Both the position numbers and the translations under genes were made by a program. A DNA stretch of 52,005 nt, taken from the NCBI GenBank assembly GCA_029265085.1, contig JAJUJY010000011.1:1-52005 (forward strand), given 5' to 3'. Positions within the stretch are counted from its first letter, which is position 1. Every line of letters begins with the position of its first letter. This DNA comes from Chloroflexota bacterium. GTDB taxonomy: Bacteria > Chloroflexota > Anaerolineae > Anaerolineales > Anaerolineaceae. Shown here piece after piece: positions 39,400 through 48,479 of this stretch. A model generated the notes under the pieces. That model had not been told where the DNA came from. It did no database searches and was given only the letters and a program-made list of their open reading frames with translations.

Positions 39400-39426
39400 T
39401 CCCTGAAACTACCCGAGGAGTTTCCG

Positions 39427-40425
39427 ATGAAATCATTGATCAAAAATCTGGTCGAAGCAATTGGACCTTCTGGTTATGAACATGCCGTCCGCGAATTAAT
39501 CCGCGCGGAAGTAACCCCATTGGCTGATGAAGTCAGCGTGGACGCATTGGGCAACTTGATTGCCCGCAAAGGCAAAAAAGGTCCGGATGGCCTGCGTATT
39601 ATGATCTCTGCGCACATGGACGAGATCGGTGTCATCGCCACCCACATTGATGAAAAAGGTTTTGTTCGTTTCACCACCATTGGTGGCGTGCGCCCGCACA
39701 CGCTTTTCGGCGGACGGGTACAGTTTGTCAATGGGGTCCGCGGTGTTATCGGCGGAGAGCGCCTGGACAGCCCGGACAAGGTGCACAGCTTTGAAAAACT
39801 ATTCATTGACGTTGGCGCCACCAGCAGAGAAGACTGCCCGATCAAAGTCGGCGATATTGCCGGTTTTGAACGCCCCTTCCTGGATCTGGGTAAACGGATT
39901 GTTGCAAAATCCATGGACGACCGGATTGCCTGTGTTGCTCAAATTGAGGCCATGCGCCGCATCACCCAGACCCCGCACGAGTTGGTCTTCGTTTTCTCCA
40001 CGCAGGAAGAAGTGGGTCTGCGCGGTGCAACCACTGCCGCCTACGGCATTGATCCAGACCTGGGCATTTCGGTGGATGTAACCGGTACCGGCGACACCCC
40101 CAAAGGCATGAAGATGGCCGTTGAACTGGGTAAGGGTCCAGCCGTAAAAGTGCGCGATGGTGGGATGCTGGCTGACCCGCAGGTGGTGCGCTGGATGGCC
40201 GACACGGCTGAGAAAAACAATATCCCCTACCAGCTTGAAATCCTGGAAGGCGGTACAACCGATGCACGCGTCATGCAAATCACCCGCGCCGGTATGCCGG
40301 CGGGCTGCGTTTCCATCCCGACCCGCTACATTCACTCCCCCTCCGAGATGGTGGACTTTGACGATCTCCAGCAGGTGGTAGCTTTGTTAGTTGAACTGCT
40401 CAGCCATCCTGTTGTATTGAAATGA
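39427..40425 (+). CDS. M42 family metallopeptidase, paralogue 3
   Basis: 332 aa, with GAGGAG 8 nt before the ATG. Motifs: MISAHMDEIGVIA, AKSMDDRIACVAQ, STQEEVGLRGATTA, ISVDVTG, PTRYIHSPSEMV. It is the closest of the three to canonical M42 glutamyl/leucyl aminopeptidases. Three different M42 genes in a row suggest a hetero-oligomeric TET particle with combined specificities, as reported for archaeal TET1-3 mixtures; inference here. The stop overlaps the next gene (ATGA). Confidence 0.9.
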   Translation: MKSLIKNLVEAIGPSGYEHAVRELIRAEVTPLADEVSVDALGNLIARKGKKGPDGLRIMISAHMDEIGVIATHIDEKGFVRFTTIGGVRPHTLFGGRVQFVNGVRGVIGGERLDSPDKVHSFEKLFIDVGATSREDCPIKVGDIAGFERPFLDLGKRIVAKSMDDRIACVAQIEAMRRITQTPHELVFVFSTQEEVGLRGATTAAYGIDPDLGISVDVTGTGDTPKGMKMAVELGKGPAVKVRDGGMLADPQVVRWMADTAEKNNIPYQLEILEGGTTDARVMQITRAGMPAGCVSIPTRYIHSPSEMVDFDDLQQVVALLVELLSHPVVLK

Positions 40426-41807
40426 TGTCTTCTGCACGTCCCTCTGGCGCGGAATGTTCAAGACCTGGCTGCTCCGCGCCAGTATCTTTTTCTCCACACT
40501 TCTCACGTTCAGCACTCCTGGCGTGTCTGATCGGGCTGGCTTTCCTGCTGGCTGGCTGCGGGCCGCTGCTTGCCAACCTGTCGCCAACCCAGGCCGCAAA
40601 CAGCACCCAAACCCCTCAACCATTGCCCGGAACCCCAGAGCCGGTACAAACAGCCACCTTTGAGCCGGTTTCAACCCTGAACACTCCCACCATTTTGACC
40701 ATCTGGGTCCCGCCGCAATTTGATCCCAACGGTGATCATCCCGCAGGAGCTTTACTCCAGGCTCGCCTGGATGAATTTACGCGGATCAACCCCAATGTTG
40801 TGGTTGAAGTCCGCGTGAAAGCTGCCAGCGGCCCAGGCAGCCTGCTGGAAGCCTTAACCGCCGCCTCAGCAGCTGCGCCCAAAGCTGTCCCGGCATTAAT
40901 CATCCTCAACCGGGCTGATTTGGAATCAGCGGCATTAAAAGGGTTGATTTTCCCATATGACGGTCTTTCTACGGCCATCGAAGACCCGGATTGGTATGGA
41001 TATGCCCGCCAGTTAGCCATGATCGAGACCAGCACCTACGGGCTTCCCTTTGCCGGAGACGCTTTGTTATTGCTCTACCGCGCCGGTATGTTCCCAGAAG
41101 CTCCCGCTACCTGGGATGATATTATCGCACGCGGGGAACCGGTCATTTTTCAGGCGGATGACCCCGCTGGCTTGACCACCCTGGCACTTTATAAATCAGC
41201 GGGCGGTGTAATCCAGGATAATCAAGGACGCCCCTACCTGGAAATCGAGCCCCTGTCCGCCGCACTAAAATTGTATGACACGGGTGCCCGCAAAGGCACA
41301 TTTCCGGGCTGGCTGGCTCAGATTCAATCCACCGGACAGGCCTGGCAGGCCTACCAGGATCAGCGCGCCAACATGGTCGTCACCTGGAGTTCGAATTATC
41401 TTAGCGAACTGCCCGTAGATACTACAGCCGCAAATCTTCCCAGTCTGAGCAATGACCCGTATACTTATGCTACCGGCTGGATGTGGGCACTTTCTGACCC
41501 GAACCCAGAACGCCGCAACTCCAGCATCAAGTTAGCCGAATTTTTGGTGGAAAGCGGTTTTATGTCAGAATGGACTGAGGCAGCAGGTTACCTGCCCACA
41601 CGCCCCACAGCCCTGGCTGGTTGGAAAAACCAGAGCTTGCAAGCACTCTTGAGCCAATCGGTATTAACCGCTCAGATTCGCCCTGCCAACCAGATCCTGG
41701 CCAGTATTGGCCCAATCTTGAGAGAAGCCACCCTGGATATGATATTGCAAAAAAGTGCGCCTGCGCAGGCAGCGCAGGTTGCCGTGGAACGTTTAGGAAA
41801 TCCATAA
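40422..41807 (+). CDS. Extracellular solute-binding lipoprotein (ABC family 1 type)
   Basis: 461 aa, starting at ATG 40422 inside the previous stop (ATGATG). An unusually long, Cys-containing leader precedes the lipobox LLAGC (Cys at about 46); a later, undetected start is possible. After a Thr/Pro linker the bacterial solute-binding fold appears: TILTIWVPPQFDPNG, TRINPNVVVEVRV, PALIILNRADLESAALKGLI, YGLPFAGDALLLLYRAGMFP, MVVTWSSNYL, YATGWMWALSDPNPERRNSS, AEFLVESGFMSEWTEAAGYL. It is likely the sugar-type binding protein of an ABC importer whose permeases are not in the window. Translationally coupled to the M42 genes, perhaps for peptide uptake. Confidence 0.8.
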   Translation: MMSSARPSGAECSRPGCSAPVSFSPHFSRSALLACLIGLAFLLAGCGPLLANLSPTQAANSTQTPQPLPGTPEPVQTATFEPVSTLNTPTILTIWVPPQFDPNGDHPAGALLQARLDEFTRINPNVVVEVRVKAASGPGSLLEALTAASAAAPKAVPALIILNRADLESAALKGLIFPYDGLSTAIEDPDWYGYARQLAMIETSTYGLPFAGDALLLLYRAGMFPEAPATWDDIIARGEPVIFQADDPAGLTTLALYKSAGGVIQDNQGRPYLEIEPLSAALKLYDTGARKGTFPGWLAQIQSTGQAWQAYQDQRANMVVTWSSNYLSELPVDTTAANLPSLSNDPYTYATGWMWALSDPNPERRNSSIKLAEFLVESGFMSEWTEAAGYLPTRPTALAGWKNQSLQALLSQSVLTAQIRPANQILASIGPILREATLDMILQKSAPAQAAQVAVERLGNP

Positions 41808-42172
41808 TGATGAAACGGTTCTTGGCAGCTCTACAGCATCAAACTCAACAAAAACATTGGGCGCATTGGGTTAATCTGCGGACAATTCTCCTGGCAGCCG
41901 TATTGCTGGTCTTTTTAACCGGCATGTCCATCTGCGAACCCATTCCTGAAACAGTGTACGCCAAAAACCTGCTGCAAATTAAAATTCAACAAAACACCCC
42001 CGTACCAGCACAAACTTCGATCCCCGAAGATACCATTCCTCCTGAACTGGTAACCAATTATGAGCAAACCAACGGAATCTTAATTGGCGGGGTGGTTCTG
42101 GTCTTAATTATCATCAGCAGCACAGTTTCGTTTATTACCCGCGAGCCCATCCCAAAATCACCTCCAAAATAG
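41807..42172 (+). CDS. Small membrane protein with two helices
   Basis: 121 aa from ATG 41807, overlapping the previous stop by one base (TAATG). Two hydrophobic segments (TILLAAVLLVFLTGMSI at about 28-44, and ILIGGVVLVLIIISSTVSFI at about 90-110) flank an outer loop of ~45 residues (NTPVPAQTSIPEDTIPPELV). Not recognised. It ends the run of overlapping genes that begins with the M42 peptidases. Confidence 0.65.
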   Translation: MMKRFLAALQHQTQQKHWAHWVNLRTILLAAVLLVFLTGMSICEPIPETVYAKNLLQIKIQQNTPVPAQTSIPEDTIPPELVTNYEQTNGILIGGVVLVLIIISSTVSFITREPIPKSPPK

Positions 42173-42202
42173 GCAGCCCCCCTTTATACCTGTCATAAAA
42201 AA

Positions 42203-42233
42203 ACCGCACAGAAAAAACATCTGTGCGTTTTTA
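42203..42233 (+). terminator. Intrinsic terminator
   Basis: CGCACAGA (42205-42212) and TCTGTGCG (42220-42227) form an 8-bp stem with a 7-nt loop followed by TTTTTATT. It ends the peptidase operon. Confidence 0.9.
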
Positions 42234-42348
42234 TTGTCTAGATGAGTATAATAAAATCAAAAATTAATTTTATTTTAATCTTCGCAACGAAAAACGAAAA
42301 CCTACGTATATGGATTGTCATGTGCAATCATTTTTGAAGGAGTTCGAT

Positions 42349-43770
42349 ATGCAAAAACAAATTTCGCTTTTCCCCCGCATCATATTGATTTTGAGTATTG
42401 TGCTTGCCCTTGGACTGGCCGCCACCGGCTCTGTCCAGGCAGCAGTGATTGATCAAAGCTGTACTGTACCCGCAGGAGAGGTGCTCAACGATGATTTTAT
42501 CTCATCGTGTGAAACCATTACCATCGATGGAACCATTAACGGCCTCGCAGTCTTATCCGGCAGTCAGGTAACTGTAAACGGTACTATTAACGGCGATCTG
42601 ATCATGTCCGGTCAAACGGTGACCTTATCCGATACCGGTAAAGTTACCGGAAACGTCTTCGGATTTGCCCAGACGGTTGAGATCTTTGGCGATATCGACG
42701 GCAGCGTCATATCCGGCAGCGCAGCAGCCGTTTTAGGCAGTCAGGCCAGCGTTGGCCGCAATCTGTACTACGGCGGCTACTCCTTTGAAGCACAAAACGG
42801 CTCCCAGGTAGCAATCGATCTTTATACTGCCGTCTATCAAGCCATTCTGAACGGTACCATTGAACGCAATTTAGGCGCAGCGGCCGGAGCAATCGAATTA
42901 AACGGCACAGTCGGCGGCAATGCAACCCTGGAGGTTGGGTCCAGCGATGATGAAATCCCCACCTTTGTAATGCCCTACATGCAGGACCTGCCCGCCGCGA
43001 TAAAACCCGGTTTGCGCATTGGTTCCCAGGCAAAAATTGGCGGCGACCTGAAATACACCAGCACGAAAGATTATGCCGGCGCAATCCAAATTCAACCTGG
43101 CGGCCAGGTAATTTACCAGACCCCTGTTCCTGAGGTCACTGACGGCGAACGCTTTGAACAACCCGACCAGGCTGCTCGCAATGTAACCTTTCGAGCACCG
43201 ATCTTTAATACCCTCTGGAAGATGCTGCGCAACTTTATCACCCTCTTAGCTTTGGGTGGCCTTGCGCTCTGGCTGATGCCCAAATGGTTTGCCGTAATTA
43301 TTGAACAGGCTCGCACGAAAGCCTTGCCCTCGGCCGGTATCGGCACGCTGGTTCTGGTGGGCGGCTATTTTGGCGCTGGGCTGCTCTTCCTGGTGATCTT
43401 GAGCCTGGGATTGTTATTCAGCGTCCTGACTCTGGGTGGATTAAGCAATTTGATCTTCGGTGTAGGTCTCTCCGGTTGGGCACTGGCGCTCAGTATCTTC
43501 ACCATGTTGGTCAGTTACGGCAGCAAACTGGTTGCTGCTTTCCTGGTCGGTGATCTGCTGATGCGTCAAATCTCACCGCAGTCCACCAACAAAACGATCT
43601 TCGCCCTGCTCTTGGGTGTGCTGCTTTACGTTGTTGTCCGCGCCATCCCATTCTTTGGCTGGATCATTGGCCTTGCAGCCACACTGGTCGGTCTGGGCGC
43701 TATTTGGTACGGTTTCCAGGCACTGCGCAAACCCGCTGTGCCGGTTGAAACCCCGGTTGAAGCCGCATAA
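42349..43770 (+). CDS. Polymer-forming (bactofilin-like) domain plus multi-pass membrane protein
   Basis: 473 aa from ATG 42349 (AAGGAG 6 nt upstream). Signal peptide (about 1-32, ending VQA), then repeated right-handed beta units of the polymer-forming type (ITIDGTINGLAVLSGSQVTV, INGDLIMSGQTVTLSDTGKV, LNGTVGGNATLEVGSS) to about 265. The second half has five or six membrane helices (FITLLALGGLALWLMPKWF, TLVLVGGYFGAGLLFLVIL, IFALLLGVLLYVVVRAIPFF). The adhesin-like beta domain is thus outside the membrane, not cytosolic as in bactofilins. Function unknown; a surface polymer is plausible. Confidence 0.8.
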   Translation: MQKQISLFPRIILILSIVLALGLAATGSVQAAVIDQSCTVPAGEVLNDDFISSCETITIDGTINGLAVLSGSQVTVNGTINGDLIMSGQTVTLSDTGKVTGNVFGFAQTVEIFGDIDGSVISGSAAAVLGSQASVGRNLYYGGYSFEAQNGSQVAIDLYTAVYQAILNGTIERNLGAAAGAIELNGTVGGNATLEVGSSDDEIPTFVMPYMQDLPAAIKPGLRIGSQAKIGGDLKYTSTKDYAGAIQIQPGGQVIYQTPVPEVTDGERFEQPDQAARNVTFRAPIFNTLWKMLRNFITLLALGGLALWLMPKWFAVIIEQARTKALPSAGIGTLVLVGGYFGAGLLFLVILSLGLLFSVLTLGGLSNLIFGVGLSGWALALSIFTMLVSYGSKLVAAFLVGDLLMRQISPQSTNKTIFALLLGVLLYVVVRAIPFFGWIIGLAATLVGLGAIWYGFQALRKPAVPVETPVEAA

Positions 43771-43787
43771 AATTATCTCAAATTCAC

Positions 43788-43825
43788 AAAAGAACTCCGG
43801 CGAAAATATTTGCCGGAGTTCTTTT
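43788..43825. terminator. Bidirectional terminator between convergent genes
   Basis: AAAAGAACTCCGGC (43788-43801) and GCCGGAGTTCTTTT (43812-43825) form a perfect 14-bp stem with a 10-nt loop; its A- and T-rich ends act on both strands. Confidence 0.85.
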
Positions 43826-43832
43826 AATTTCA

Positions 43833-45104
43833 CTACCACGCTAAAGCCAGGAAAGGAACCAGCATTTCTTGTGCGCTTAAGCCGCCATGCCTTCCTAGCA
43901 TCATATTTTCTTTAGCCGGCCACCACAGGTAAGCATTTTCGTGAGCGATACTGATCCAATCACCAATCCGGTCCTTGGTTCGGGGATTAACAATGCCAGT
44001 TCCAAACAAACCACTCTGCAAGACCTGCTCAGCAGGGAACAACCCAAAAGAATCTGAAAAGGTCGCCCGGAACTCCCGCATGAACCCTTCTTCATGCCCT
44101 GGGCGCAGGTAAAAATATGCCAGGCGATTTTCTCCAGAAGGCTGCATAACCAGGTGTTCTGCCAACTGCGGATAGCGGCGAATTTCATATTCCGCAATCC
44201 GCGGTGTAAAAATTTGTCCGTGATCCGCAGTCAAAATAAAGAGCGTTTCCTGGTCGCCAGCAGCACGCACCTGCCGCAGAAAACAATCCAATTGCTGGAA
44301 AAAATTGATGAACTCCATTTTCACGCGTTCATCATTTGGGCCAAAACGATGCTCCAAAGTATCCAGGTCACCCCAATATAAAGACAGGTAGGTTGGTTGA
44401 CCGCCAAGATGGTTCAAGGTTGACTTCAAAGAAACAAACAGATCGCTCAAGGTGTAATACGGCAGCACCTGGGCGCCGGCTGTGAGCATGCGAGTCAATC
44501 CGGAATTCATGATACTGACCGGGTAAAACGCCAGGGCTTTCGCGCCATTGCGCTCCAGATGCTGCCCCATCACCGGCACAGGGAGAAAGGTTTCAGGCAC
44601 AAATCCCGAGCGAGACAGGCCGCCTGGGTCGCCTTGAAAAACCGCCGGGGTTTGTAAAATCATATTTGCAATCAGCCCATATTCCTTAAGCCACATCTCA
44701 TATCCCAACAAGCTATGCTCAGCCGGGCATACCCCCGTCCACAAACTGGCCAACGCACTGACCGTTGTACTGGGCGCAATACTGGTTAAGGGCAGCAATA
44801 AACCCTGGTCAACCCAATCCGCAACAGGTGATTCGTGCCGGAATTGCTGCAGCAAATTCCAACCGAATCCATCCACTACCATCACAATCACCCGCTGATA
44901 ATGTTTGCGGGTTGTTTGAAAATAGTCAACAACCAATGGCTGGCTGCCCAACCCTGGCAAATTCAACCACCGGCATATGGAGGCAGGCAGATTCGCCAGC
45001 GAATACCCTGCGTAGCCAGGTGCAATGCAGCCAGCGGGCAAATCCAATCCATTCAGGCGGTTTTCAGTCAGTCTGGGTAGTATTGTTTGGGAATAATCCG
45101 CCAT
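43833..45104 (-). CDS. Alkaline phosphatase superfamily / nucleotide pyrophosphatase-phosphodiesterase-like protein
   Basis: 423 aa, AAGAGG 7 nt before the ATG. Two-metal motifs: VIVMVVDGFGWNL (Asp), SIAPSTTVSALASLWTG (nucleophile Thr), SLYWGDLDTLEHRFGPNDER (Asp and His), LFILTADHGQIFTP (Asp-His), GRHGGLSAQEMLVPFL (His). These fit the NPP/alkaline phosphatase clan (PF01663). No signal peptide, so a cytosolic phosphodiesterase or phosphomonoesterase. The substrate cannot be deduced. Monocistronic between two terminators. Confidence 0.85.
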   Translation of the reverse strand: MADYSQTILPRLTENRLNGLDLPAGCIAPGYAGYSLANLPASICRWLNLPGLGSQPLVVDYFQTTRKHYQRVIVMVVDGFGWNLLQQFRHESPVADWVDQGLLLPLTSIAPSTTVSALASLWTGVCPAEHSLLGYEMWLKEYGLIANMILQTPAVFQGDPGGLSRSGFVPETFLPVPVMGQHLERNGAKALAFYPVSIMNSGLTRMLTAGAQVLPYYTLSDLFVSLKSTLNHLGGQPTYLSLYWGDLDTLEHRFGPNDERVKMEFINFFQQLDCFLRQVRAAGDQETLFILTADHGQIFTPRIAEYEIRRYPQLAEHLVMQPSGENRLAYFYLRPGHEEGFMREFRATFSDSFGLFPAEQVLQSGLFGTGIVNPRTKDRIGDWISIAHENAYLWWPAKENMMLGRHGGLSAQEMLVPFLALAW

Positions 45105-45109
45105 GAGAA

Positions 45110-45163
45110 CCTCTTAAAAAGAAATCTTCAAGGAAAATATTATCATGTTATTTTCCTTGAAGA
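45110..45163 (-). terminator. Intrinsic terminator of the small secreted protein gene
   Basis: A perfect 15-bp stem (45125-45139 with 45149-45163) with a 9-nt loop; on the minus strand TTTCTTTTTAAG follows. It sits just before the ribosome site of the phosphodiesterase gene. Confidence 0.75.
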
Positions 45164-45196
45164 GGCTGTAACTACCATTCTTTTTTATCCGAGAAA

Positions 45197-45664
45197 TTAC
45201 CAGACAGGCTTTCCGCGAAAGACCGCAAAAATTCGGCCTAAGATTTCAGATATTTTTGCCAAAACGGAATGGCGGGTTCGCGTGCGTTCAATCCGGATAA
45301 AAGATTGCTCCGTACCATTGTCTGTTTGTGCAGAATAATCCTCCAGGCCGCCTACATCTTCAAAATCCCCGAAAACCGGTGTCAGGCTGGGTGTTGGCAT
45401 GACCGGTGTGGGCGGCAGCACGGTCGGTGAAATCAGTTTGGTCGGTACCCAGGCTGACGGCATGGGCGGCAAAGTTTGAGTTGCCGCAGGCGTTGGGATA
45501 ATCTGTGACGGAACCGGATAACCGAATTCAGGCGTTGTTACAGGTGCGGGATAGCCTGCTCCTACCCTGCCAGATTCAGCTTTGGCTTGGGATTGAGCAG
45601 CCAACCATTGAAAGCAAACCGCAATCAAACAAGCCAAAAAGATAATGAGAAATTTCTTTTTCAT
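45197..45664 (-). CDS. Small secreted Pro-rich protein
   Basis: 155 aa with a signal peptide (MKKKFLIIFLACLIAVCF, likely cut near AQSQA). The middle is Pro/Thr-rich (about 40-100; PVTTPEFGYPVPSQIIPTPA). The C-terminus is basic (FIRIERTRTRHSVLAKISEI). AGGGGTG lies upstream of the ATG. No known family recognised. Possibly a cell-wall or surface protein. The 284-bp spacer to the next gene contains a GCGGA-N6-TCCGC hairpin (about 45700-45715), otherwise nothing clear. Confidence 0.65.
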   Translation of the reverse strand: MKKKFLIIFLACLIAVCFQWLAAQSQAKAESGRVGAGYPAPVTTPEFGYPVPSQIIPTPAATQTLPPMPSAWVPTKLISPTVLPPTPVMPTPSLTPVFGDFEDVGGLEDYSAQTDNGTEQSFIRIERTRTRHSVLAKISEILGRIFAVFRGKPVW

Positions 45665-45948
45665 GGTTCACCCCTGGTCTATTCATACACACAACCATGC
45701 GGATACGTCTCCGCAGCTTCAATGACGACTTTTATGTAGTTAATGACTGAAAATGTTGTCCTTAATGACCCCCTGACCAAGGAATTTTCCTGCCTTGATT
45801 ATAATTGAAAACACTTTTTAAGTTAGTTTTTAGTTTGTTTTTTGTTACATATCTATTTTATTTCAGCTCAAAATGATCTAAAAATAATTACTTGTACGTA
45901 TCATCAATCTACGAAAGACCAGGATATAATAAATTACGAAAATCCACG

Positions 45949-47799
45949 ATGATTACGATGGATTCACGGCGGGGAAATATTTACCAGGATAGATTTGTGG
46001 ATGATTCTGACTTAAACAATCCTTCGGCTGTTTTCCGACTGTTATTTGACCAACACCCGCAAGGGATTTTATTCTTAGATGGCGTTGGTTCTGTTCAATA
46101 CGCCAATCCATCCGCGCTTAACATCCTCAACCTGACCCAGGACGAATTGCTTTTCAGTCTTCCGGAAAAATTCATCCACCTGCCGGATTCTGGGCCAGAT
46201 ATCACCTTTCAATTAACTGGAAACACCGCCGTTCCCGCCCGACTCAAACTCCCCAATCAAAATGAAATCCCCGTCATTGCCCGGATGATTCCCACAGATC
46301 AATTTGAGGATGGCTATTTAATCTTTTTCTCACCGGCAAACAGCAATGCAGCCGATATTGACGATTCGATTGCTACACAATACGGCGCCCGATTAACCCG
46401 TGAAATTCAGAAACGCCGCCAGGCCGAACAGGCACTGCGCGAGAGCGAGGAATTAGCACGCAAGGGGTTTGATATCCTGCCAGATCCCATCATCCTTTGG
46501 AAAAAATACGCCGATGGGACCATCCGCATGCACCACACAAACCAGGCAGTAGAAGGGTTTTCAAAAGGCACCATTCCCCAATACCTGGGCATGACTCTGG
46601 AAGAGTTCTTTTCGCACAACCTGGAAATTGCAAATATCATTCATGAGGTTTTCCAAACTGGCTGCCCGCGCCGGATTGAAATGCCTTACAAAATGCGTTC
46701 AACCGACGAACAAAAATGGCTGCTGGTGGATTATATTTTGGTCAACGAAACCCTCTTATTTAATATTATTCATGATATTACCGACAAGAAAAACCAAGAA
46801 ATCAAGGACAAAATCTACCAACAGCGCCTGGAATTGCTGCGCCAGGCGATGACGGAATTCACTTCCACGCATAATCTGGAACTAATTCTCGAAAAAATAT
46901 TTACCTACCTGAAACAATTGCTTGACTTTGATACAGCCTTGATCTTCATAGAAGAAAACGAGTGGATGGTTTTATCCGCAGCCAATGGAGGGGAACAATA
47001 CCATGCGTTGGTCGGTACGGCCATCCCCCTCGACAATCCGCAATCACAACTCCTGTCTGCCCGCCAATCACCGGTTTATCTATCCGATGCGCAAAATTTC
47101 AAGCCGTTTCTCCAACTGGAACAGCTCAATCCGGGGCGAGCCTGGTTAGGCGCACCGCTCAGCGCTCACGGGCAGATGATTGGTTACCTCAGTATCTATT
47201 CCAACCAACCGAATCAATTCAACCAGGATGAAGCGGAGTTTGTGCAGGTCTTAACCAACGAAGCAGCCATTGCCATTGAAAATGCTCGGTTATTCACCAA
47301 GATCCAACAAATGGCAATTTATGACGATTTAACCAAAATTCATAACCGGCGCTATTTTTTGGAAATTGCTGAAATCGAATTTCAACATGCACGGCGCTAC
47401 AACAAACCTTTGACGATGTTAATGGTTGACATCGATCATTTCAAAGAAGTCAACGACCGGTACGGGCACCAGGCAGGCGACCATGTATTGGCGAACCTTG
47501 CGCACAAGTTTCGCAGTTCTCTGCGCACCTCAGACCTGTTGGGGCGGTATGGCGGCGAGGAATTTATTATCTTGCTGCCAGAAACAAAGCCGCCCGAAGC
47601 CATTGAAGCAGCAGAACGGTTAAGGACGATTGCCGAGGAAATAATTACCCATTTTGCCGGCCAGGAAATTTGCATAACGGTCAGTATCGGGGCGGCAGAA
47701 TTGATACCGGTAATCCAAAATATGGATGATCTTCTGCGCAAAGCCGACCTGGCATTATATATGGCAAAGCAAACTGGACGAAATAAGGTGCAATATTAA
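45949..47799 (+). CDS. PAS-PAS-GAF diguanylate cyclase
   Basis: 616 aa from ATG 45949; a TTG at 45892 also opens the frame, but a TATAAT (45923-45928) within that stretch favours 45949 (or 45958). Domains: PAS about 20-120 (PQGILFLDGVGSVQYANPSA), PAS about 150-270, GAF about 280-430 (LDFDTALIFIEENEWMVLSA, EAAIAIENARLFTKI), GGDEF about 440-616 with intact GGEEF (RYGGEEFIILLPE). The inhibitory I-site RTSD lies five residues before GGEEF. It makes c-di-GMP from two GTP under control of PAS/GAF signals, with product inhibition. Soluble. No c-di-GMP effector is recognised nearby. Confidence 0.9.
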   Translation: MITMDSRRGNIYQDRFVDDSDLNNPSAVFRLLFDQHPQGILFLDGVGSVQYANPSALNILNLTQDELLFSLPEKFIHLPDSGPDITFQLTGNTAVPARLKLPNQNEIPVIARMIPTDQFEDGYLIFFSPANSNAADIDDSIATQYGARLTREIQKRRQAEQALRESEELARKGFDILPDPIILWKKYADGTIRMHHTNQAVEGFSKGTIPQYLGMTLEEFFSHNLEIANIIHEVFQTGCPRRIEMPYKMRSTDEQKWLLVDYILVNETLLFNIIHDITDKKNQEIKDKIYQQRLELLRQAMTEFTSTHNLELILEKIFTYLKQLLDFDTALIFIEENEWMVLSAANGGEQYHALVGTAIPLDNPQSQLLSARQSPVYLSDAQNFKPFLQLEQLNPGRAWLGAPLSAHGQMIGYLSIYSNQPNQFNQDEAEFVQVLTNEAAIAIENARLFTKIQQMAIYDDLTKIHNRRYFLEIAEIEFQHARRYNKPLTMLMVDIDHFKEVNDRYGHQAGDHVLANLAHKFRSSLRTSDLLGRYGGEEFIILLPETKPPEAIEAAERLRTIAEEIITHFAGQEICITVSIGAAELIPVIQNMDDLLRKADLALYMAKQTGRNKVQY

Positions 47800-47879
47800 A
47801 CAAATTGCATAATCCGTTCAACAAACCTGCTATAATTTAATATTGATATTCTATCTTATCGATTAAAGGATCCGTGCCC

Positions 47880-48389
47880 ATGCGGCGTGAAGTATTAACC
47901 TGGAACGATGTTGACAAACTGATTGACCATTTAATTCCTCAATTTGAGACCGAATTTGAAGCCATGGTCATGATTACCCACGGTGGAATTATTCCTGGGG
48001 GCATGTTGGCCGAAGCCTTAAAAATGGACACGATCTTAACTGCTTCGGTAGATTTCCCCGCTGAAATTGAAATGGAAAAAGAGCGTGAAAAGACACGCTT
48101 ACTGGCATGGCCAAAATTTATCCAGTTTCCGGATGAAACGATTTTGCGCGGAAGGCGAATCCTGATCGTCGATGATGTATGGGGGTCAGGGCGTACCATC
48201 ACAGCTGTAAAAAACCGTATTACCGGGGCTGCCGGGGTACCATACACGTGCGTACTGCATTTCAATCCATACCGCAGCCTGTTTGGCACCGTTCGCCCGG
48301 ATTATTACGCAGCCATTACGGACGCGCATATCGTTTATCCTTGGGAAATCAGCCGCGGTCCGCAAACCATTCTATTACGCGATTTTTAA
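47880..48389 (+). CDS. Phosphoribosyltransferase
   Basis: 169 aa from ATG 47880 (AAAGGA 9 nt upstream; a GTG at 47874 is too close). Type I PRTase: the PRPP motif is RRILIVDDVWGSGRTITAVK (about 93-112). An N-terminal strand, VMITHGGIIPGGMLAEAL, is the PPi loop region, as in xanthine or hypoxanthine PRTases. A purine-salvage-like or regulatory PRTase; the base is not deducible. TATAAT at 47831-47836 is a likely -10. Confidence 0.85.
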   Translation: MRREVLTWNDVDKLIDHLIPQFETEFEAMVMITHGGIIPGGMLAEALKMDTILTASVDFPAEIEMEKEREKTRLLAWPKFIQFPDETILRGRRILIVDDVWGSGRTITAVKNRITGAAGVPYTCVLHFNPYRSLFGTVRPDYYAAITDAHIVYPWEISRGPQTILLRDF

Positions 48390-48403
48390 TCCAACGCCCA
48401 TCC

Positions 48404-48442
48404 AAACGCCCCTGTGCTTGATCAGCAACAGGGGCGTTTTTT
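48404..48442 (+). terminator. Intrinsic terminator
   Basis: AAACGCCCCTGT (48404-48415) and ACAGGGGCGTTT (48428-48439) form a 12-bp stem with a 12-nt loop followed by TTTATTTC. Between convergent genes. Confidence 0.9.
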
Positions 48443-48479
48443 ATTTCTAATCCATTACTTTTTAGAAAAAATCAGGAAA

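Noticed and set aside
40422..40560. Cys-rich start of the solute-binding lipoprotein as a metal site
   Set aside because: It precedes the lipobox and would be removed with the signal peptide; more likely an over-long leader.
41751..41780. GC-rich palindrome TGCGCCTGCGCA as another Crp/Fnr site
   Set aside because: It lies inside the coding sequence, lacks the TTT/AAA flanks and is not before a gene start.
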